Source: Siphonodentalium dalli (taxonomy: Eukaryota > Mollusca > Scaphopoda > Gadilida > Siphonodentaliidae). From it: DNA of 64,000 nt. The number at the start of each line of letters is the position of its first letter. Positions within the stretch are counted from its first letter, which is position 1. The notes under the pieces were generated by a model. That model saw only the letters and a list, made by a program, of their open reading frames with translations, ran no database searches and had not been told where the DNA came from. The position numbers and the translations under genes are program-made. The stretch covers positions 106,475,319-106,539,318 of the forward strand of contig CP136066.1 of NCBI GenBank assembly GCA_032622095.1. The letters run 5' to 3'. This document shows positions 24,695-39,400 of the stretch, piece after piece.

Positions 24695-25597
24695 AACCCG
24701 AGTACAGTTAACAAATTATTCAAATCCATTCAACATTATCATTATCATATACGTATCTTCTATTTTGGGAAATACATATATATAGACTATATATATTGAC
24801 TGGTTATTTTACAGGTTAAGAGTGATATATATTCTCTCACAGAGACAATGTTGAAAATATTAGTGTGTACACAGGGGGATACGCGTATCAAGAAAACAAG
24901 TATGGACACAATAGGCATACACACAATTCGGCTTTTTGGATACACAGTTACACACCACCCCATTTTTTAAAAGCAATTTTTTTCGTCCGATTCTTAAATA
25001 GTGACCCACATCTTTTAAACCGTTTAATAGCAGTGACATCTATGTGGATTCATGGGATACATTTATATATAAAACAACACAATTAATAACATCCACACGG
25101 AGACAGTGAACGAATTTCTTCACATTGCACATTTGAAATTTATAAAATCAATAAAATATGGTTGGACGATTTAGAATTCAATAATGTGATAATTATAGTG
25201 ATATAATATTAGCTATTTCTTCCCATTCCCAATTATAAAGCTATGAAGATGGAATTTCATCATCTCATTGTTTCCATGCGGTATTTTAAGGAATTTACGA
25301 TTGTTGACTGATAACTGGATACATTTTTATCGTGTGTACACCCCCATAAACACACAGACACTTCTCAACAAGTCACCAAATTGAAAGCTGCATATGGATG
25401 TTTAATATCTTATAATAACCACGTGCATGGTGTCGCTACCATAGTCATTCTCTCTCAACTCAATAAGTTATACTTCTAGCCAACCCAAGAGTTATCAGAA
25501 CCCATTCTTAAATGATGGGATCAGTCAATTTAACCCCCTCTCAAGTCGATCACCCACAAGCGTTAAACTAATATACCATAATATATAGAACTATAAG
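24695..25597. other. Intergenic stretch with nothing recognised
   Basis: No supported feature. Confidence 0.3.
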
Positions 25598-26110
25598 GTG
25601 ACCCGACTTCGTCCGGGCTTTGACCTTGAATTGGCCATTTTGAAGGTTAAGGTCAAGTGGGGTCACGATTTGACCAGTCCAAAAAACACTGCCCGGACAA
25701 AAGTACCCGAAAAACGTGCCCGTCGAAATCCATCCGGTTTTACCCGATTTGACCTTGAATTGATCATTTTGAAGGTCAAGGTCTGGTCGGGGTCACGATT
25801 GGACCCGTCCAAAACAATCAGTGGACAAAGGTAACCCCACGTATCAAATTTCGTCGAAATCCCATCAAAATTGGCGATTTGACCTTGAAGTTACCCGATT
25901 TCAAGGTCACGTCGCACGGGCAAATGAATATGCTTATGCGACTCGCCATAAGAAAGTACCCCCACATACCAAGTTTCATCGAAATCCCGTGATATTCGGG
26001 CGTTTTACCTTGAAATGACCCGATTTCAAGGTCAATGTGACGTCGCACGGACAAATTAATATGCCTATGTTCGTCCCCAAGTTTCATCGAAATCGGGTCG
26101 GCCGTTTTCG
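25598..26110. repeat. Tandem (GACCTTGA)-containing units
   Basis: Four diverged units of about 130-145 bases each contain a GATTTGACCTTGAA or TTTTACCTTGAAATGACC segment, a run like CAAATTTCGTCGAAATCC and AAGGTCAAGGTC or AAGGTCA. Similar units occur at 40598-40855. It ends in a CACACACA run near 26130. The open frames crossing it are repeat translations. Confidence 0.8.
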
Positions 26111-26257
26111 AGTTCATCGCGAACACACAGACACACACACACACACAGATCTTCCAAAATATATAATAGATCATTCCTGAACCAGTACGTCTATAACCAG
26201 AATTGGTTCCTGAGCTGAAAATCTACAGATACAGTCCAGAACCATTAGATTCCATTA

Positions 26258-26816
26258 TTACGCCACCTAGTGTGGTGTTACTTGCATTTGGTTTTTTTAT
26301 ATCGCATGGAGTACAGGGCGAATGTATTCTTGGAGATTGTTTGTACCTTACTCAATCGTACCGATATAATCACGTAGATGCCGAAATTGTAAAGTTAACG
26401 CCAGCGGTGTATAATACGTTTATGAAAATATGATAAATCCTATCGATAGAGTCAGGACAGGCTCAAATTGTAAACTTAAAGTCACCGGTGTAATAATATG
26501 TTGTTGAAAATATAAATAATCTGATAGCCTGAAAATATTGTATAACCTATTGGGAGCCCATAATAAATGGGAATAACCTATTGGGAGCCCCTGCTGTATT
26601 TTATGGAGATTGTTTGTACCTTACTGAATCGTACCGATATAATCACGTAGATGCCGAAGTTGTAAAGTTAACGCCACTGGTGTATAATATGTTTATGATA
26701 AATCGTATCGATAGAGTGAGGACAGGCTCAAATTGTAAACTTAAAGTCGAAAATATAAATAATCTGATAGCCTGAAAACATTGTATAACCTGTTGGGAGC
26801 CCCTGGTGTAGTGAAC
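26258..26816. repeat. Direct duplication of about 270 bp
   Basis: GGAGATTGTTTGTACCTTAC begins both copies (26333 and 26606). It is followed in each by AATCACGTAGATGCCGAA, TAAAGTTAACGCCA, ATCGATAGAGT and AGGACAGGCTCAAATTGTAA. The upstream part (TTACGCCACCTAGTGTGGTG, 26259) resembles 28552-28630. Confidence 0.85.
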
Positions 26817-27219
26817 TGAATTATGGGTAATTTTAATTGGAGTGCGCATGTCTGTTTTTTTTGTAGTAACGGCCATCTTTTATTTTCTGCATGCGCAGTC
26901 TATATGCGTTCTTTTGGGGAAATTCGCTATTTTGGTTAAGTGAAACAATGGTATGAGTTCAATGTTTGTTTGTATATAAGAAAGTATATTGAATTTTGGA
27001 GGCCGACAATTGTATCTATTTGAAGATTAAAAGTTGCTTGTGTGTATTTAGCTGTGCATGGTTCGTTAATTAGGCCAGCCTATTGTCATATTAGAACGTC
27101 TCCAATAACATACAACCTCTCTGCAGTTAACATTGTGAATTTGGCAACAGTCCAAGCAGGCCCTCTAATGGAGCACTGTGAATTTGGCAACAGTCCAAGA
27201 CACGTGGGGTATATATAGA
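26817..27219. other. Intergenic stretch with nothing recognised
   Basis: Contains a short duplicate GTGAATTTGGCAACAGTCCA (about 27134 and 27178). Nothing else was recognised. Confidence 0.35.
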
Positions 27220-27360
27220 ATACACACGTAGTGTTTCTGAATACCAAATTTACACCACGAGTGGGATTGATGGTTTACCACACGAGCTTTAGCGAGTGTG
27301 GTAAATCATCAATCCCACGAGTGGTGTAAATTTGGTATTCAGAAACACTACGTGTGTATT
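27220..27360. mobile_element. Near-perfect long hairpin, 141 bp
   Basis: AATACACACGTAGTGTTTCT at the left is inverted at the right end. The arms of about 62 bases pair almost without error around a loop near GAGCTTTAGCGAG. Near-identity of the arms suggests a recent miniature element or a selected structure. Confidence 0.85.
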
Positions 27361-28551
27361 TTGTTTATACCATGACCGGTACAGGAGCAACAACTGCTAT
27401 GAAATCGAAATAAACCCACTTAAATTAAGATGATTCTGTCGCACCATTCACAATCATCCCCGTTGTGTTCCCCACACTTGGCCGTACATCGACGTACACT
27501 ATCACAGCTGATCAGGCGTATTGATACATTGAATTAGGTCAACATTCAATTGTACGAATATGGTATCATTGTAGCCAATTCACAATAAACTGTAATCATG
27601 ATGAAACCGCCATAAATAAACAACATGAATATATATATGGGAATACGAATTTAATGAATATAAATATAACACATTGCGGGAACTTTTTTTTCTCCGCCGT
27701 ACAGTGAACAGGAAACCACGAAAGTCATTTTGAAATCCACCGTTTGTTGTTCGAGTTTTTTACGTCTATTTCTTGAAATATATGTTCAATTTGTTGATCT
27801 GGATGTGATTTCCACGGAAATAACTGTTCGTTTTTATCGCATTAGTGAGTATAATATTCAATTGAATCGAAAGTATCAAATTGTTTTCATCGCGAGGCGC
27901 TACATTTTAAAAATAGAGTGATTTTGATCGAGGTCATGGAAGGTTAATGAAAGGTCAACTCGGATGTAGTTCTACTATGGGTATAAACTTTAACCATTGA
28001 AATGCCATTAAAACGTGTTACCCACAGTAGAAACGTGTTACCCACGGTCGGACTCCTGTTCACACACAGTAGGGTGTACAGCACAAATATATTATATAGC
28101 ATGTTTGTACACAGTACAATAGGGAGTCATGGTATAAAATAACTGAACACCTGTGGCCAACTTGATCTCCAGAATGTTTTTAAGTGGAAGGGACAGTGTA
28201 GTGGGGTGGGGGTGGAAGTTAGATTTTGAGTGTGTATGATTCACAACTTTTGTAAAAAAAAGTTAATGCACATGTAGTTGGAAATTTCATACATTATTAC
28301 ACTACAACATAAAGGTTAAAATACATGGTTACCATTGCCTGGTATCCCAACTAGTAATTATTGTCCCCATTATGATGGGGACGGGGATCGAATGATGGAG
28401 GTATTTTGAGGGGGTGGGAGTCACAACTGTTATAAAGAATTTTAACAGTTGGAAATTTCATACATGATTACACTAACTTTTTGTCCCCATTTATTTTACT
28501 GCTGTCTTGTTTGTTACTGTATTCCTGATATGGAAATAATAAAGAGCATTT
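27361..28551. other. Intergenic stretch with nothing recognised
   Basis: Short imperfect repeats only (for example GTGTTACCCACAGTAG and GTGTTACCCACGGTCG near 28018). Confidence 0.35.
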
Positions 28552-28893
28552 ATTACGCCACCTGTGGTGTATCTAGCTGCTGAGATTTTGATATTGCGTG
28601 GTGGACAGGGCGAATGCATTGTGGGGCTTTTATTTATAGAGTTGGAAATTCCGTTTATTTAAAAGTCGGAACTACGCGACCAGTAGGCCAAGTCCAGTAA
28701 AACGGTTCGTTATAGGTGCTGGTTGTTATTGTTATTTTAACGGAATTCTGAGTTGGTCATTCGCGAAACCAATATATTTTATATTCTATAATTAAAACCG
28801 TGGGTATATAATATATGATCCTCTTTATGGATATTGTAGGAAGGTAAATTTAGCTAAAGCGGTGGGATATCTTGCAAGACAACACATTTCGGT

Positions 28894-29603
28894 TTGCGCT
28901 ATAACTGCTCAATGTTTTAAGGTGTTACACAACGTCTGATAAAAAGAGTTCTATCGGGAATATTCACACTATTTTTTCAGAGAACATGCATAGAGTAAAC
29001 ATAGTCCTATCGGACTATCGTAAAGTAGTTCCGTTTAATTCGGGATTAATTAACCCTCAGACTGCCGAAACTGCCGACAATAAATTCGCTTGTTCGTGTC
29101 CGCCGAAAATCAAACTTGCCTGTTTAGAGGTCCCATTTTCGTGGCTAATGGTGATAGAATCACAATTTTTCAGTCAAATTCATGGATAAATTACATTACA
29201 CTTAATCGGCTTATGTCCGCGGCCATAAACCTGCGTTTTGATAACAATTTATTTGAGACAAACTGTTGCGCGGGTATCAGTCGGCGCTTATCGGTTGAAG
29301 TTATTATGATCGTGCAGCCTGCGCGTGCAACAAGTGTTCAAATACAACAGAAGAAAAAAATACTATGTCAAATAAATAACGTCATCAATGGACAGACAAG
29401 TTTCATTTCCGCGGGACACGAAAAAGCGAATTTAATGTCGTCAGTTTCGGCAGTCTGAGGGGTTTAATTAATCTCCTTTACGATATCCCGATAGGACTAT
29501 ATTTACACTATGTTCTCTGAAAACAAATGGTGTGAATATTCCCGATAGAACTATTTTTATCAGACGTTTTGTAACACATTAAAACATTGAGCAGTTAGCG
29601 CAA
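28894..29603. mobile_element. 710-bp terminal-inverted-repeat element, arms about 180 bp
   Basis: TTGCGCTATAACTGCTCAAT at 28894 is inverted at the right end. Mirrored landmarks are ACGTCTGATAAAAA, GTTCTATCGGGAATATTCAC, AGTCCTATCGG and CCCTCAGACTGCCGAAACTG. A 122-residue open frame in the centre shows no domain that I recognise. Outside, TAACGGAATTCTGAG with AACCAATATATTTTATATT occurs at about 28738 and 29997, so a wider duplication surrounds the element. Confidence 0.8.
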
Positions 29604-30420
29604 TTTTCTGGAATTTCGGACTATTTCGTCTATAAAAATACGATGAGCAACTGAAAATGTTTTTCAACATTCTGGAAGGAGTAGATGTCCAGGTATATAT
29701 GTTTAAAATTTCACGCATAAACTATGACAGATAACAAAGTTATAATTAGTTTTATAGGCCCACCATAAATCCCCTATAATAAACGCATGCCCCCGTAAGC
29801 ACATGGCTTTGCTGTGGATGCTTTCGTTCCCAGCATGCATCATTCTCGCTATCTGTAAAATGTCTATGAACAATGGCTGTGCCACGCACTCTTAGCTTTG
29901 ATCCGCATTTAGAAGCATTCTGGTGTGGCGAATGAGAAACCTGCAGTAATTTATAAGCCGTAGTTCATTGTAATAATTTGAAGAATTACTTATCTTAACG
30001 GAATTCTGAGGCGGTCCATTCATGTAACCAATATATTTTATATTATGATTTATATTTATGGCTAATAATACGATCTTGGTGGCGTTACCATTTCTGACTA
30101 TGGTTTTCTTGTTTAAAATGGTGGTGTACCTGTGAGTTAATATGTGAATGTGTGATACTGATTATTTAATTAAACTCATTTATGAATGATCACAATATTT
30201 CTTATAAACTACAAAGGGGAACTATATACGTATTCCTCTTTGGATAATGTTACCCCATACTAAATAATTGAAGATGGTAAGCTCCCTTACTATGAATGAT
30301 TTGGATATGTGACGACTCGGGCCGGAGACAACTCGCCCCGGTGGTGATTTTGGGGCCGACTTCTCTCCGGAGCGACCTGTCCCAGGTGGAATGCCATATA
30401 ATATTTTCTTAACAGTATAA
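29604..30420. other. Intergenic stretch left of the tandem array
   Basis: No gene was recognised. It contains the right-hand copy of the GGAATTCTGAG repeat. Confidence 0.35.
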
Positions 30421-33400
30421 TTATACTTCCATGGTGTAACCAAGGAAGTATATTGTTTTTCTACTGCGGCCGTTTTCTGTTTAATTGAAAATACTCAGAA
30501 ACTAATGGGAGGAGGACCGCGAAATCTCTAGCGAATATAGGCATCTAAGGTCTACTAAAAATAATGGTATCCAGATGTTGGTCCAATATCTTTTGACAGA
30601 GTTATGGCCCTTTTTCGATTATTTTTCATTATTATTATTATTATACTGGACACTTTTGCAACCCTTATTACTCGAAAAGTACCACGAGTAGCACACTAAA
30701 TATTGGTACGTATCTTTGGGTCAAAGAGTTGTATGCCATCGTCGCATAAAGAATATTGTCCGCGTTTTCTCCGAGGAGTTATCTCCCTTTATCTGAAAAA
30801 ATGTCATTTTATTATCTCGGAAATTATAAGCAGCAGAGCATCGAAAATTGGACCGTATGCACACCTCGATATGCCCTACTGCCCACGGGCATCAAAACTT
30901 GTGTCCGCGCTTTTCCTGAGGAGTTACCGCCCATAAATAGGCAAACCTCTATTTGATTTACTATGCTGTACTCTCGTATCATTAGAGATAACTGCATTTG
31001 GATTTCATAGTCGTGTTGACCGTTGTCAGTTTAGTCTGAAAAAGAAAATTGAACAGGGTCGGCCATATATTTTGACGCTGGGGTGGGGGCAAAATTTTCG
31101 AAAAAAAAGGTTTTGATTGACATTCCTCTATTTAAGTATGTTGATTCCCTGAACGAAAACAAATCCATACTAGAAAGGATTTTTGAAATCAGAGAAGACA
31201 TGCAAGAGTTACGGGCCCTCCAACTTTGCAATTTTGGGCCCATGTGCTTGTGACCACATCTCCTCTGAAGATATCGAACATAGGATGTCATCTGATACGC
31301 CAATATGTGCGGACTGAAGAGGGCACGCGACTGGCCAAATTTTGCCAGTGTCGGTTCATTATTGTGGGTCTGGGGAGGGGTGGTCCGTGGTACCAATTTT
31401 TAATTATTCTCGGAATCAGATGAAACTTGGAATATAACATCTGCAACATCAGCCGATCTAGAAGCTGGAAGAATTTCGAAAATCCATCGAAAACTAAAAG
31501 AATCGCGGGCCCTCAAACTTTGCAATTTTGGGCCCATGTGCTTGATAACACATCTCCTCCGAAGATATCGAACATAGGATGTCATCTGATACGAAAATGC
31601 GTACGGACTGAAGACGGCACGCGGTGGGCCAAATTTTGCAAGTGTCGGTTCAGTATTGTGGGTCTGGGGAGGGGTGGTCAGTGGTACCAATTTTTAATTC
31701 TTTTCCGAATCAGATGAAACTTAGAATATAACATCTGCAACATCAGCCGATCTCGAAGCTGAAAACAGATCGTAAATACGTTGGGAAATGGCGGAGATTT
31801 TGGCCGTCCAATTTTAAATTTGGGCCCATATGCTTTCCAATAATCAAAGTGTTATCCGTCTCCAAATCAGATGAAATTTACACTATGCAATCTATGTTAG
31901 CGGCAGATCGCAAAACTGAAAATAATTTTAAAATCCGTTGGAAACTAACGGAGTTACGGGCCCTCAAACTTCGCATTTTGTGCCAGGGTTGATGTTTTCC
32001 CAATCCCGTCACCTAATTTCGAGGCAGGGGTGGGGTCACGTCCAAACACTTGAGATAAACATACACATGTCTTGACAACATATACTCACCATACTTCACA
32101 TTTTACGTCCCTAAACTGGGATTCTTTCCACTCATGATTTTCCCTATTATTATACTTCCATGGTGTAACCAAGGAAGTATATTGTTTTTCTACTGCGGCC
32201 GTTTTCTGTTTAATTGAAAATACTCAGAAACTAATGGGAGGAGGACCGCGAAATCTCTAGCGAATATAGGCATCTAAGGTCTACTAAAAATAATGGTATC
32301 CAGATGTTGGTCCAATATCTTTTGACAGAGTTATGGCCCTTTTTCGATTATTTTTCATTATTATTATTATTATACTGGACACTTTTGCAACCCTTATTAC
32401 TCGAAAAGTACCAGGAGTAGCACACTAAATATTGGTACGTATCTTTGGGTCAAAGAGTTGTATGCCATCGTCGCATAAAGAATATTGTCCGCGTTTTCTC
32501 CGAGGAGTTATCTCCCTTTATCTGAAAAAATGTCATTTTATTATCTCGGAAATTATAAGCAGCAGAGCATCGAAAATTGGACCGTATGCACACCTCGATA
32601 TGCCCTACTGCCCACGGGCATCAAAACTTGTGTCCGCGCTTTTCCTGAGGAGTTACCGCCCATAAATAGGCAAACCTCTATTTGATTTACTATGCTGTAC
32701 TCTCGTATCATTAGAGATAACTGCATTTGGATTTCATAGTCGTGTTGACCGTTGTCAGTTTAGTCTGAAAAAGAAAATTGAACAGGGTCGGCCATATATT
32801 TTGACGCTGGGGTGGGGGCAAAATTTTCGAAAAAAAAGGTTTTGATTGACATTCCTCTATTTAAGTATGTTGATTCCCTGAACGAAAACAAATCCATACT
32901 AGAAAGGATTTTTGAAATCAGAGAAGACATGCAAGAGTTACGGGCCCTCAAACTTTGCAATTTTGGGCCCATGTGCTTGTGACCACATCTCCTCTGAAGA
33001 TATCGAACATAGGATGTCATCTGATACGCCAATATGTGCGGACTGAAGAGGGCACGCGACTGGCCAAATTTTGCCAGTGTCGGTTCATTATTGTGGGTCT
33101 GGGGAGGGGTGGTCCGTGGTACCAATTTTTAATTATTCTCGGAATCAGATGAAACTTGGAATATAACATCTGCAACATCAGCCGATCTAGAAGCTGGAAG
33201 AATTTCGAAAATCCATCGAAAACTAAAAGAATCGCGGGCCCTCAAACTTTGCAATTTTGGGCCCATGTGCTTGATAACACATCTCCTCCGAAGATATCGA
33301 ACATAGGATGTCATCTGATACGAAAATGCGTACGGACTGAAGACGGCACGCGGTGGGCCAAATTTTGCAAGTGTCGGTTCAGTATTGTGGGTCTGGGGAG

Positions 33401-36400
33401 GGGTGGTCAGTGGTACCAATTTTTAATTCTTTTCCGAATCAGATGAAACTTAGAATATAACATCTGCAACATCAGCCGATCTCGAAGCTGAAAACAGATC
33501 GTAAATACGTTGGGAAATGGCGGAGATTTTGGCCGTCCAATTTTAAATTTGGGCCCATATGCTTTCCAATAATCAAAGTGTTATCCGTCTCCAAATCAGA
33601 TGAAATTTACACTATGCAATCTATGTTAGCGGCAGATCGCAAAACTGAAAATAATTTTAAAATCCGTTGTAAACTAACGGAGTTACGGGCCCTCAAACTT
33701 CGCATTTTGTGCCAGGGTTGATGTTTTCCCAATCCCGTCACCTAATTTCGAGGCAGGGGTGGGGTCACGTCCAAACACTTGAGATAAACATACACATGTC
33801 TTGACAACATATACTCACCATACTTCACATTTTACGTCCCTAAACTGGGATTCTTTCCACTCATGATTTTCCCTATTATTATACTTCCATGGTGTAACCA
33901 AGGAAGTATATTGTTTTTCTACTGCGGCCGTTTTCTGTTTAATTGAAAATACTCAGAAACTAATGGGAGGAGGACCGCGAAATCTCTAGCGAATATAGGC
34001 ATCTAAGGTCTACTAAAAATAATGGTATCCAGATGTTGGTCCAATATCTTTTGACAGAGTTATGGCCCTTTTTCGATTATTTTTCATTATTATTATTATT
34101 ATACTGGACACTTTTGCAACCCTTATTACTCGAAAAGTACCAGGAGTAGCACACTAAATATTGGTACGTATCTTTGGGTCAAAGAGTTGTATGCCATCGT
34201 CGCATAAAGAATATTGTCCGCGTTTTCTCCGAGGAGTTATCTCCCTTTATCTGAAAAAATGTCATTTTATTATCTCGGAAATTATAAGCAGCAGAGCATC
34301 GAAAATTGGACCGTATGCACACCTCGATATGCCCTACTGCCCACGGGCATCAAAACTTGTGTCCGCGCTTTTCCTGAGGAGTTACCGCCCATAAATAGGC
34401 AAACCTCTATTTGATTTACTATGCTGTACTCTCGTATCATTAGAGATAACTGCATTTGGATTTCATAGTCGTGTTGACCGTTGTCAGTTTAGTCTGAAAA
34501 AGAAAATTGAACAGGGTCGGCCATATATTTTGACGCTGGGGTGGGGGCAAAATTTTCGAAAAAAAAAGGTTTTGATTGACATTCCTCTATTTAAGTATGT
34601 TGATTCCCTGAACGAAAACAAATCCATACTAGAAAGGATTTTTGAAATCAGAGAAGACATGCAAGAGTTACGGGCCCTCAAACTTTGCAATTTTGGGCCC
34701 ATGTGCTTGTGACCACATCTCCTCTGAAGATATCGAACATAGGATGTCATCTGATACGCCAATATGTGCGGACTGAAGAGGGCACGCGACTGGCCAAATT
34801 TTGCCAGTGTCGGTTCATTATTGTGGGTCTGGGGAGGGGTGGTCCGTGGTACCAATTTTTAATTATTCTCGGAATCAGATGAAACTTGGAATATAACATC
34901 TGCAACATCAGCCGATCTAGAAGCTGGAAGAATTTCGAAAATCCATCGAAAACTAAAAGAATCGCGGGCCCTCAAACTTTGCAATTTTGGGCCCATGTGC
35001 TTGATAACACATCTCCTCCGAAGATATCGAACATAGGATGTCATCTGATACGAAAATGCGTACGGACTGAAGACGGCACGCGGTGGGCCAAATTTTGCAA
35101 GTGTCGGTTCAGTATTGTGGGTCTGGGGAGGGGTGGTCAGTGGTACCAATTTTTAATTCTTTTCCGAATCAGATGAAACTTAGAATATAACATCTGCAAC
35201 ATCAGCCGATCTCGAAGCTGAAAACAGATCGTAAATACGTTGGGAAATGGCGGAGATTTTGGCCGTCCAATTTTAAATTTGGGCCCATATGCTTTCCAAT
35301 AATCAAAGTGTTATCCGTCTCCAAATCAGATGAAATTTACACTATGCAATCTATGTTAGCGGCAGATCGCAAAACTGAAAATAATTTTAAAATCCGTTGT
35401 AAACTAACGGAGTTACGGGCCCTCAAACTTCGCATTTTGTGCCAGGGTTGATGTTTTCCCAATCCCGTCACCTAATTTCGAGGCAGGGGTGGGGTCACGT
35501 CCAAACACTTGAGATAAACATACACATGTCTTGACAACATATACTCACCATACTTCACATTTTACGTCCCTAAACTGGGATTCTTTCCACTCATGATTTT
35601 CCCTATTATTATACTTCCATGGTGTAACCAAGGAAGTATATTGTTTTTCTACTGCGGCCGTTTTCTGTTTAATTGAAAATACTCAGAAACTAATGGGAGG
35701 AGGACCGCGAAATCTCTAGCGAATATAGGCATCTAAGGTCTACTAAAAATAATGGTATCCAGATGTTGGTCCAATATCTTTTGACAGAGTTATGGCCCTT
35801 TTTCGATTATTTTTCATTATTATTATTATTATACTGGACACTTTTGCAACCCTTATTACTCGAAAAGTACCAGGAGTAGCACACTAAATATTGGTACGTA
35901 TCTTTGGGTCAAAGAGTTGTATGCCATCGTCGCATAAAGAATATTGTCCGCGTTTTCTCCGAGGAGTTATCTCCCTTTATCTGAAAAAATGTCATTTTAT
36001 TATCTCGGAAATTATAAGCAGCAGAGCATCGAAAATTGGACCGTATGCACACCTCGATATGCCCTACTGCCCACGGGCATCAAAACTTGTGTCCGCGCTT
36101 TTCCTGAGGAGTTACCGCCCATAAATAGGCAAACCTCTATTTGATTTACTATGCTGTACTCTCGTATCATTAGAGATAACTGCATTTGGATTTCATAGTC
36201 GTGTTGACCGTTGTCAGTTTAGTCTGAAAAAGAAAATTGAACAGGGTCGGCCATATATTTTGACGCTGGGGTGGGGGCAAAATTTTCGAAAAAAAAGGTT
36301 TTGATTGACATTCCTCTATTTAAGTATGTTGATTCCCTGAACGAAAACAAATCCATACTAGAAAGGATTTTTGAAATCAGAGAAGACATGCAAGAGTTAC

Positions 36401-39400
36401 GGGCCCTCAAACTTTGCAATTTTGGGCCCATGTGCTTGTGACCACATCTCCTCTGAAGATATCGAACATAGGATGTCATCTGATACGCCAATATGTGCGG
36501 ACTGAAGAGGGCACGCGACTGGCCAAATTTTGCCAGTGTCGGTTCATTATTGTGGGTCTGGGGAGGGGTGGTCCGTGGTACCAATTTTTAATTATTCTCG
36601 GAATCAGATGAAACTTGGAATATAACATCTGCAACATCAGCCGATCTAGAAGCTGGAAGAATTTCGAAAATCCATCGAAAACTAAAAGAATCGCGGGCCC
36701 TCAAACTTTGCAATTTTGGGCCCATGTGCTTGATAACACATCTCCTCCGAAGATATCGAACATAGGATGTCATCTGATACGAAAATGCGTACGGACTGAA
36801 GACGGCACGCGGTGGGCCAAATTTTGCAAGTGTCGGTTCAGTATTGTGGGTCTGGGGAGGGGTGGTCAGTGGTACCAATTTTTAATTCTTTTCCGAATCA
36901 GATGAAACTTAGAATATAACATCTGCAACATCAGCCGATCTCGAAGCTGAAAACAGATCGTAAATACGTTGGGAAATGGCGGAGATTTTGGCCGTCCAAT
37001 TTTAAATTTGGGCCCATATGCTTTCCAATAATCAAAGTGTTATCCGTCTCCAAATCAGATGAAATTTACACTATGCAATCTATGTTAGCGGCAGATCGCA
37101 AAACTGAAAATAATTTTAAAATCCGTTGGAAACTAACGGAGTTACGGGCCCTCAAACTTCGCATTTTGTGCCAGGGTTGATGTTTTCCCAATCCCGTCAC
37201 CTAATTTCGAGGCAGGGGTGGGGTCACGTCCAAACACTTGAGATAAACATACACATGTCTTGACAACATATACTCACCATACTTCACATTTTACGTCCCT
37301 AAACTGGGATTCTTTCCACTCATGATTTTCCCTATTATTATACTTCCATGGTGTAACCAAGGAAGTATATTGTTTTTCTACTGCGGCCGTTTTCTGTTTA
37401 ATTGAAAATACTCAGAAACTAATGGGAGGAGGACCGCGAAATCTCTAGCGAATATAGGCATCTAAGGTCTACTAAAAATAATGGTATCCAGATGTTGGTC
37501 CAATATCTTTTGACAGAGTTATGGCCCTTTTTCGATTATTTTTCATTATTATTATTATTATACTGGACACTTTTGCAACCCTTATTACTCGAAAAGTACC
37601 AGGAGTAGCACACTAAATATTGGTACGTATCTTTGGGTCAAAGAGTTGTATGCCATCGTCGCATAAAGAATATTGTCCGCGTTTTCTCCGAGGAGTTATC
37701 TCCCTTTATCTGAAAAAATGTCATTTTATTATCTCGGAAATTATAAGCAGCAGAGCATCGAAAATTGGACCGTATGCACACCTCGATATGCCCTACTGCC
37801 CACGGGCATCAAAACTTGTGTCCGCGCTTTTCCTGAGGAGTTACCGCCCATAAATAGGCAAACCTCTATTTGATTTACTATGCTGTACTCTCGTATCATT
37901 AGAGATAACTGCATTTGGATTTCATAGTCGTGTTGACCGTTGTCAGTTTAGTCTGAAAAAGAAAATTGAACAGGGTCGGCCATATATTTTGACGCTGGGG
38001 TGGGGGCAAAATTTTCGAAAAAAAAGGTTTTGATTGACATTCCTCTATTTAAGTATGTTGATTCCCTGAACGAAAACAAATCCATACTAGAAAGGATTTT
38101 TGAAATCAGAGAAGACATGCAAGAGTTACGGGCCCTCAAACTTTGCAATTTTGGGCCCATGTGCTTGTGACCACATCTCCTCTGAAGATATCGAACATAG
38201 GATGTCATCTGATACGCCAATATGTGCGGACTGAAGAGGGCACGCGACTGGCCAAATTTTGCCAGTGTCGGTTCATTATTGTGGGTCTGGGGAGGGGTGG
38301 TCCGTGGTACCAATTTTTAATTATTCTCGGAATCAGATGAAACTTGGAATATAACATCTGCAACATCAGCCGATCTAGAAGCTGGAAGAATTTCGAAAAT
38401 CCATCGAAAACTAAAAGAATCGCGGGCCCTCAAACTTTGCAATTTTGGGCCCATGTGCTTGATAACACATCTCCTCCGAAGATATCGAACATAGGATGTC
38501 ATCTGATACGAAAATGCGTACGGACTGAAGACGGCACGCGGTGGGCCAAATTTTGCAAGTGTCGGTTCAGTATTGTGGGTCTGGGGAGGGGTGGTCAGTG
38601 GTACCAATTTTTAATTCTTTTCCGAATCAGATGAAACTTAGAATATAACATCTGCAACATCAGCCGATCTCGAAGCTGAAAACAGATCGTAAATACGTTG
38701 GGAAATGGCGGAGATTTTGGCCGTCCAATTTTAAATTTGGGCCCATATGCTTTCCAATAATCAAAGTGTTATCCGTCTCCAAATCAGATGAAATTTACAC
38801 TATGCAATCTATGTTAGCGGCAGATCGCAAAACTGAAAATAATTTTAAAATCCGTTGGAAACTAACGGAGTTACGGGCCCTCAAACTTCGCATTTTGTGC
38901 CAGGGTTGATGTTTTCCCAATCCCGTCACCTAATTTCGAGGCAGGGGTGGGGTCACGTCCAAACACTTGAGATAAACATACACATGTCTTGACAACATAT
39001 ACTCACCATACTTCACATTTTACGTCCCTAAACTGGGATTCTTTCCACTCATGATTTTCCCTATTATTATACTTCCATGGTGTAACCAAGGAAGTATATT
39101 GTTTTTCTACTGCGGCCGTTTTCTGTTTAATTGAAAATACTCAGAAACTAATGGGAGGAGGACCGCGAAATCTCTAGCGAATATAGGCATCTAAGGTCTA
39201 CTAAAAATAATGGTATCCAGATGTTGGTCCAATATCTTTTGACAGAGTTATGGCCCTTTTTCGATTATTTTTCATTATTATTATTATTATACTGGACACT
39301 TTTGCAACCCTTATTACTCGAAAAGTACCAGGAGTAGCACACTAAATATTGGTACGTATCTTTGGGTCAAAGAGTTGTATGCCATCGTCGCATAAAGAAT

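Noticed and set aside
29090-29458. 122-residue open frame inside the 28.9-29.6 kb element
   Set aside because: No transposase or other motif; it ends inside the inverted arm, so it is probably fortuitous.
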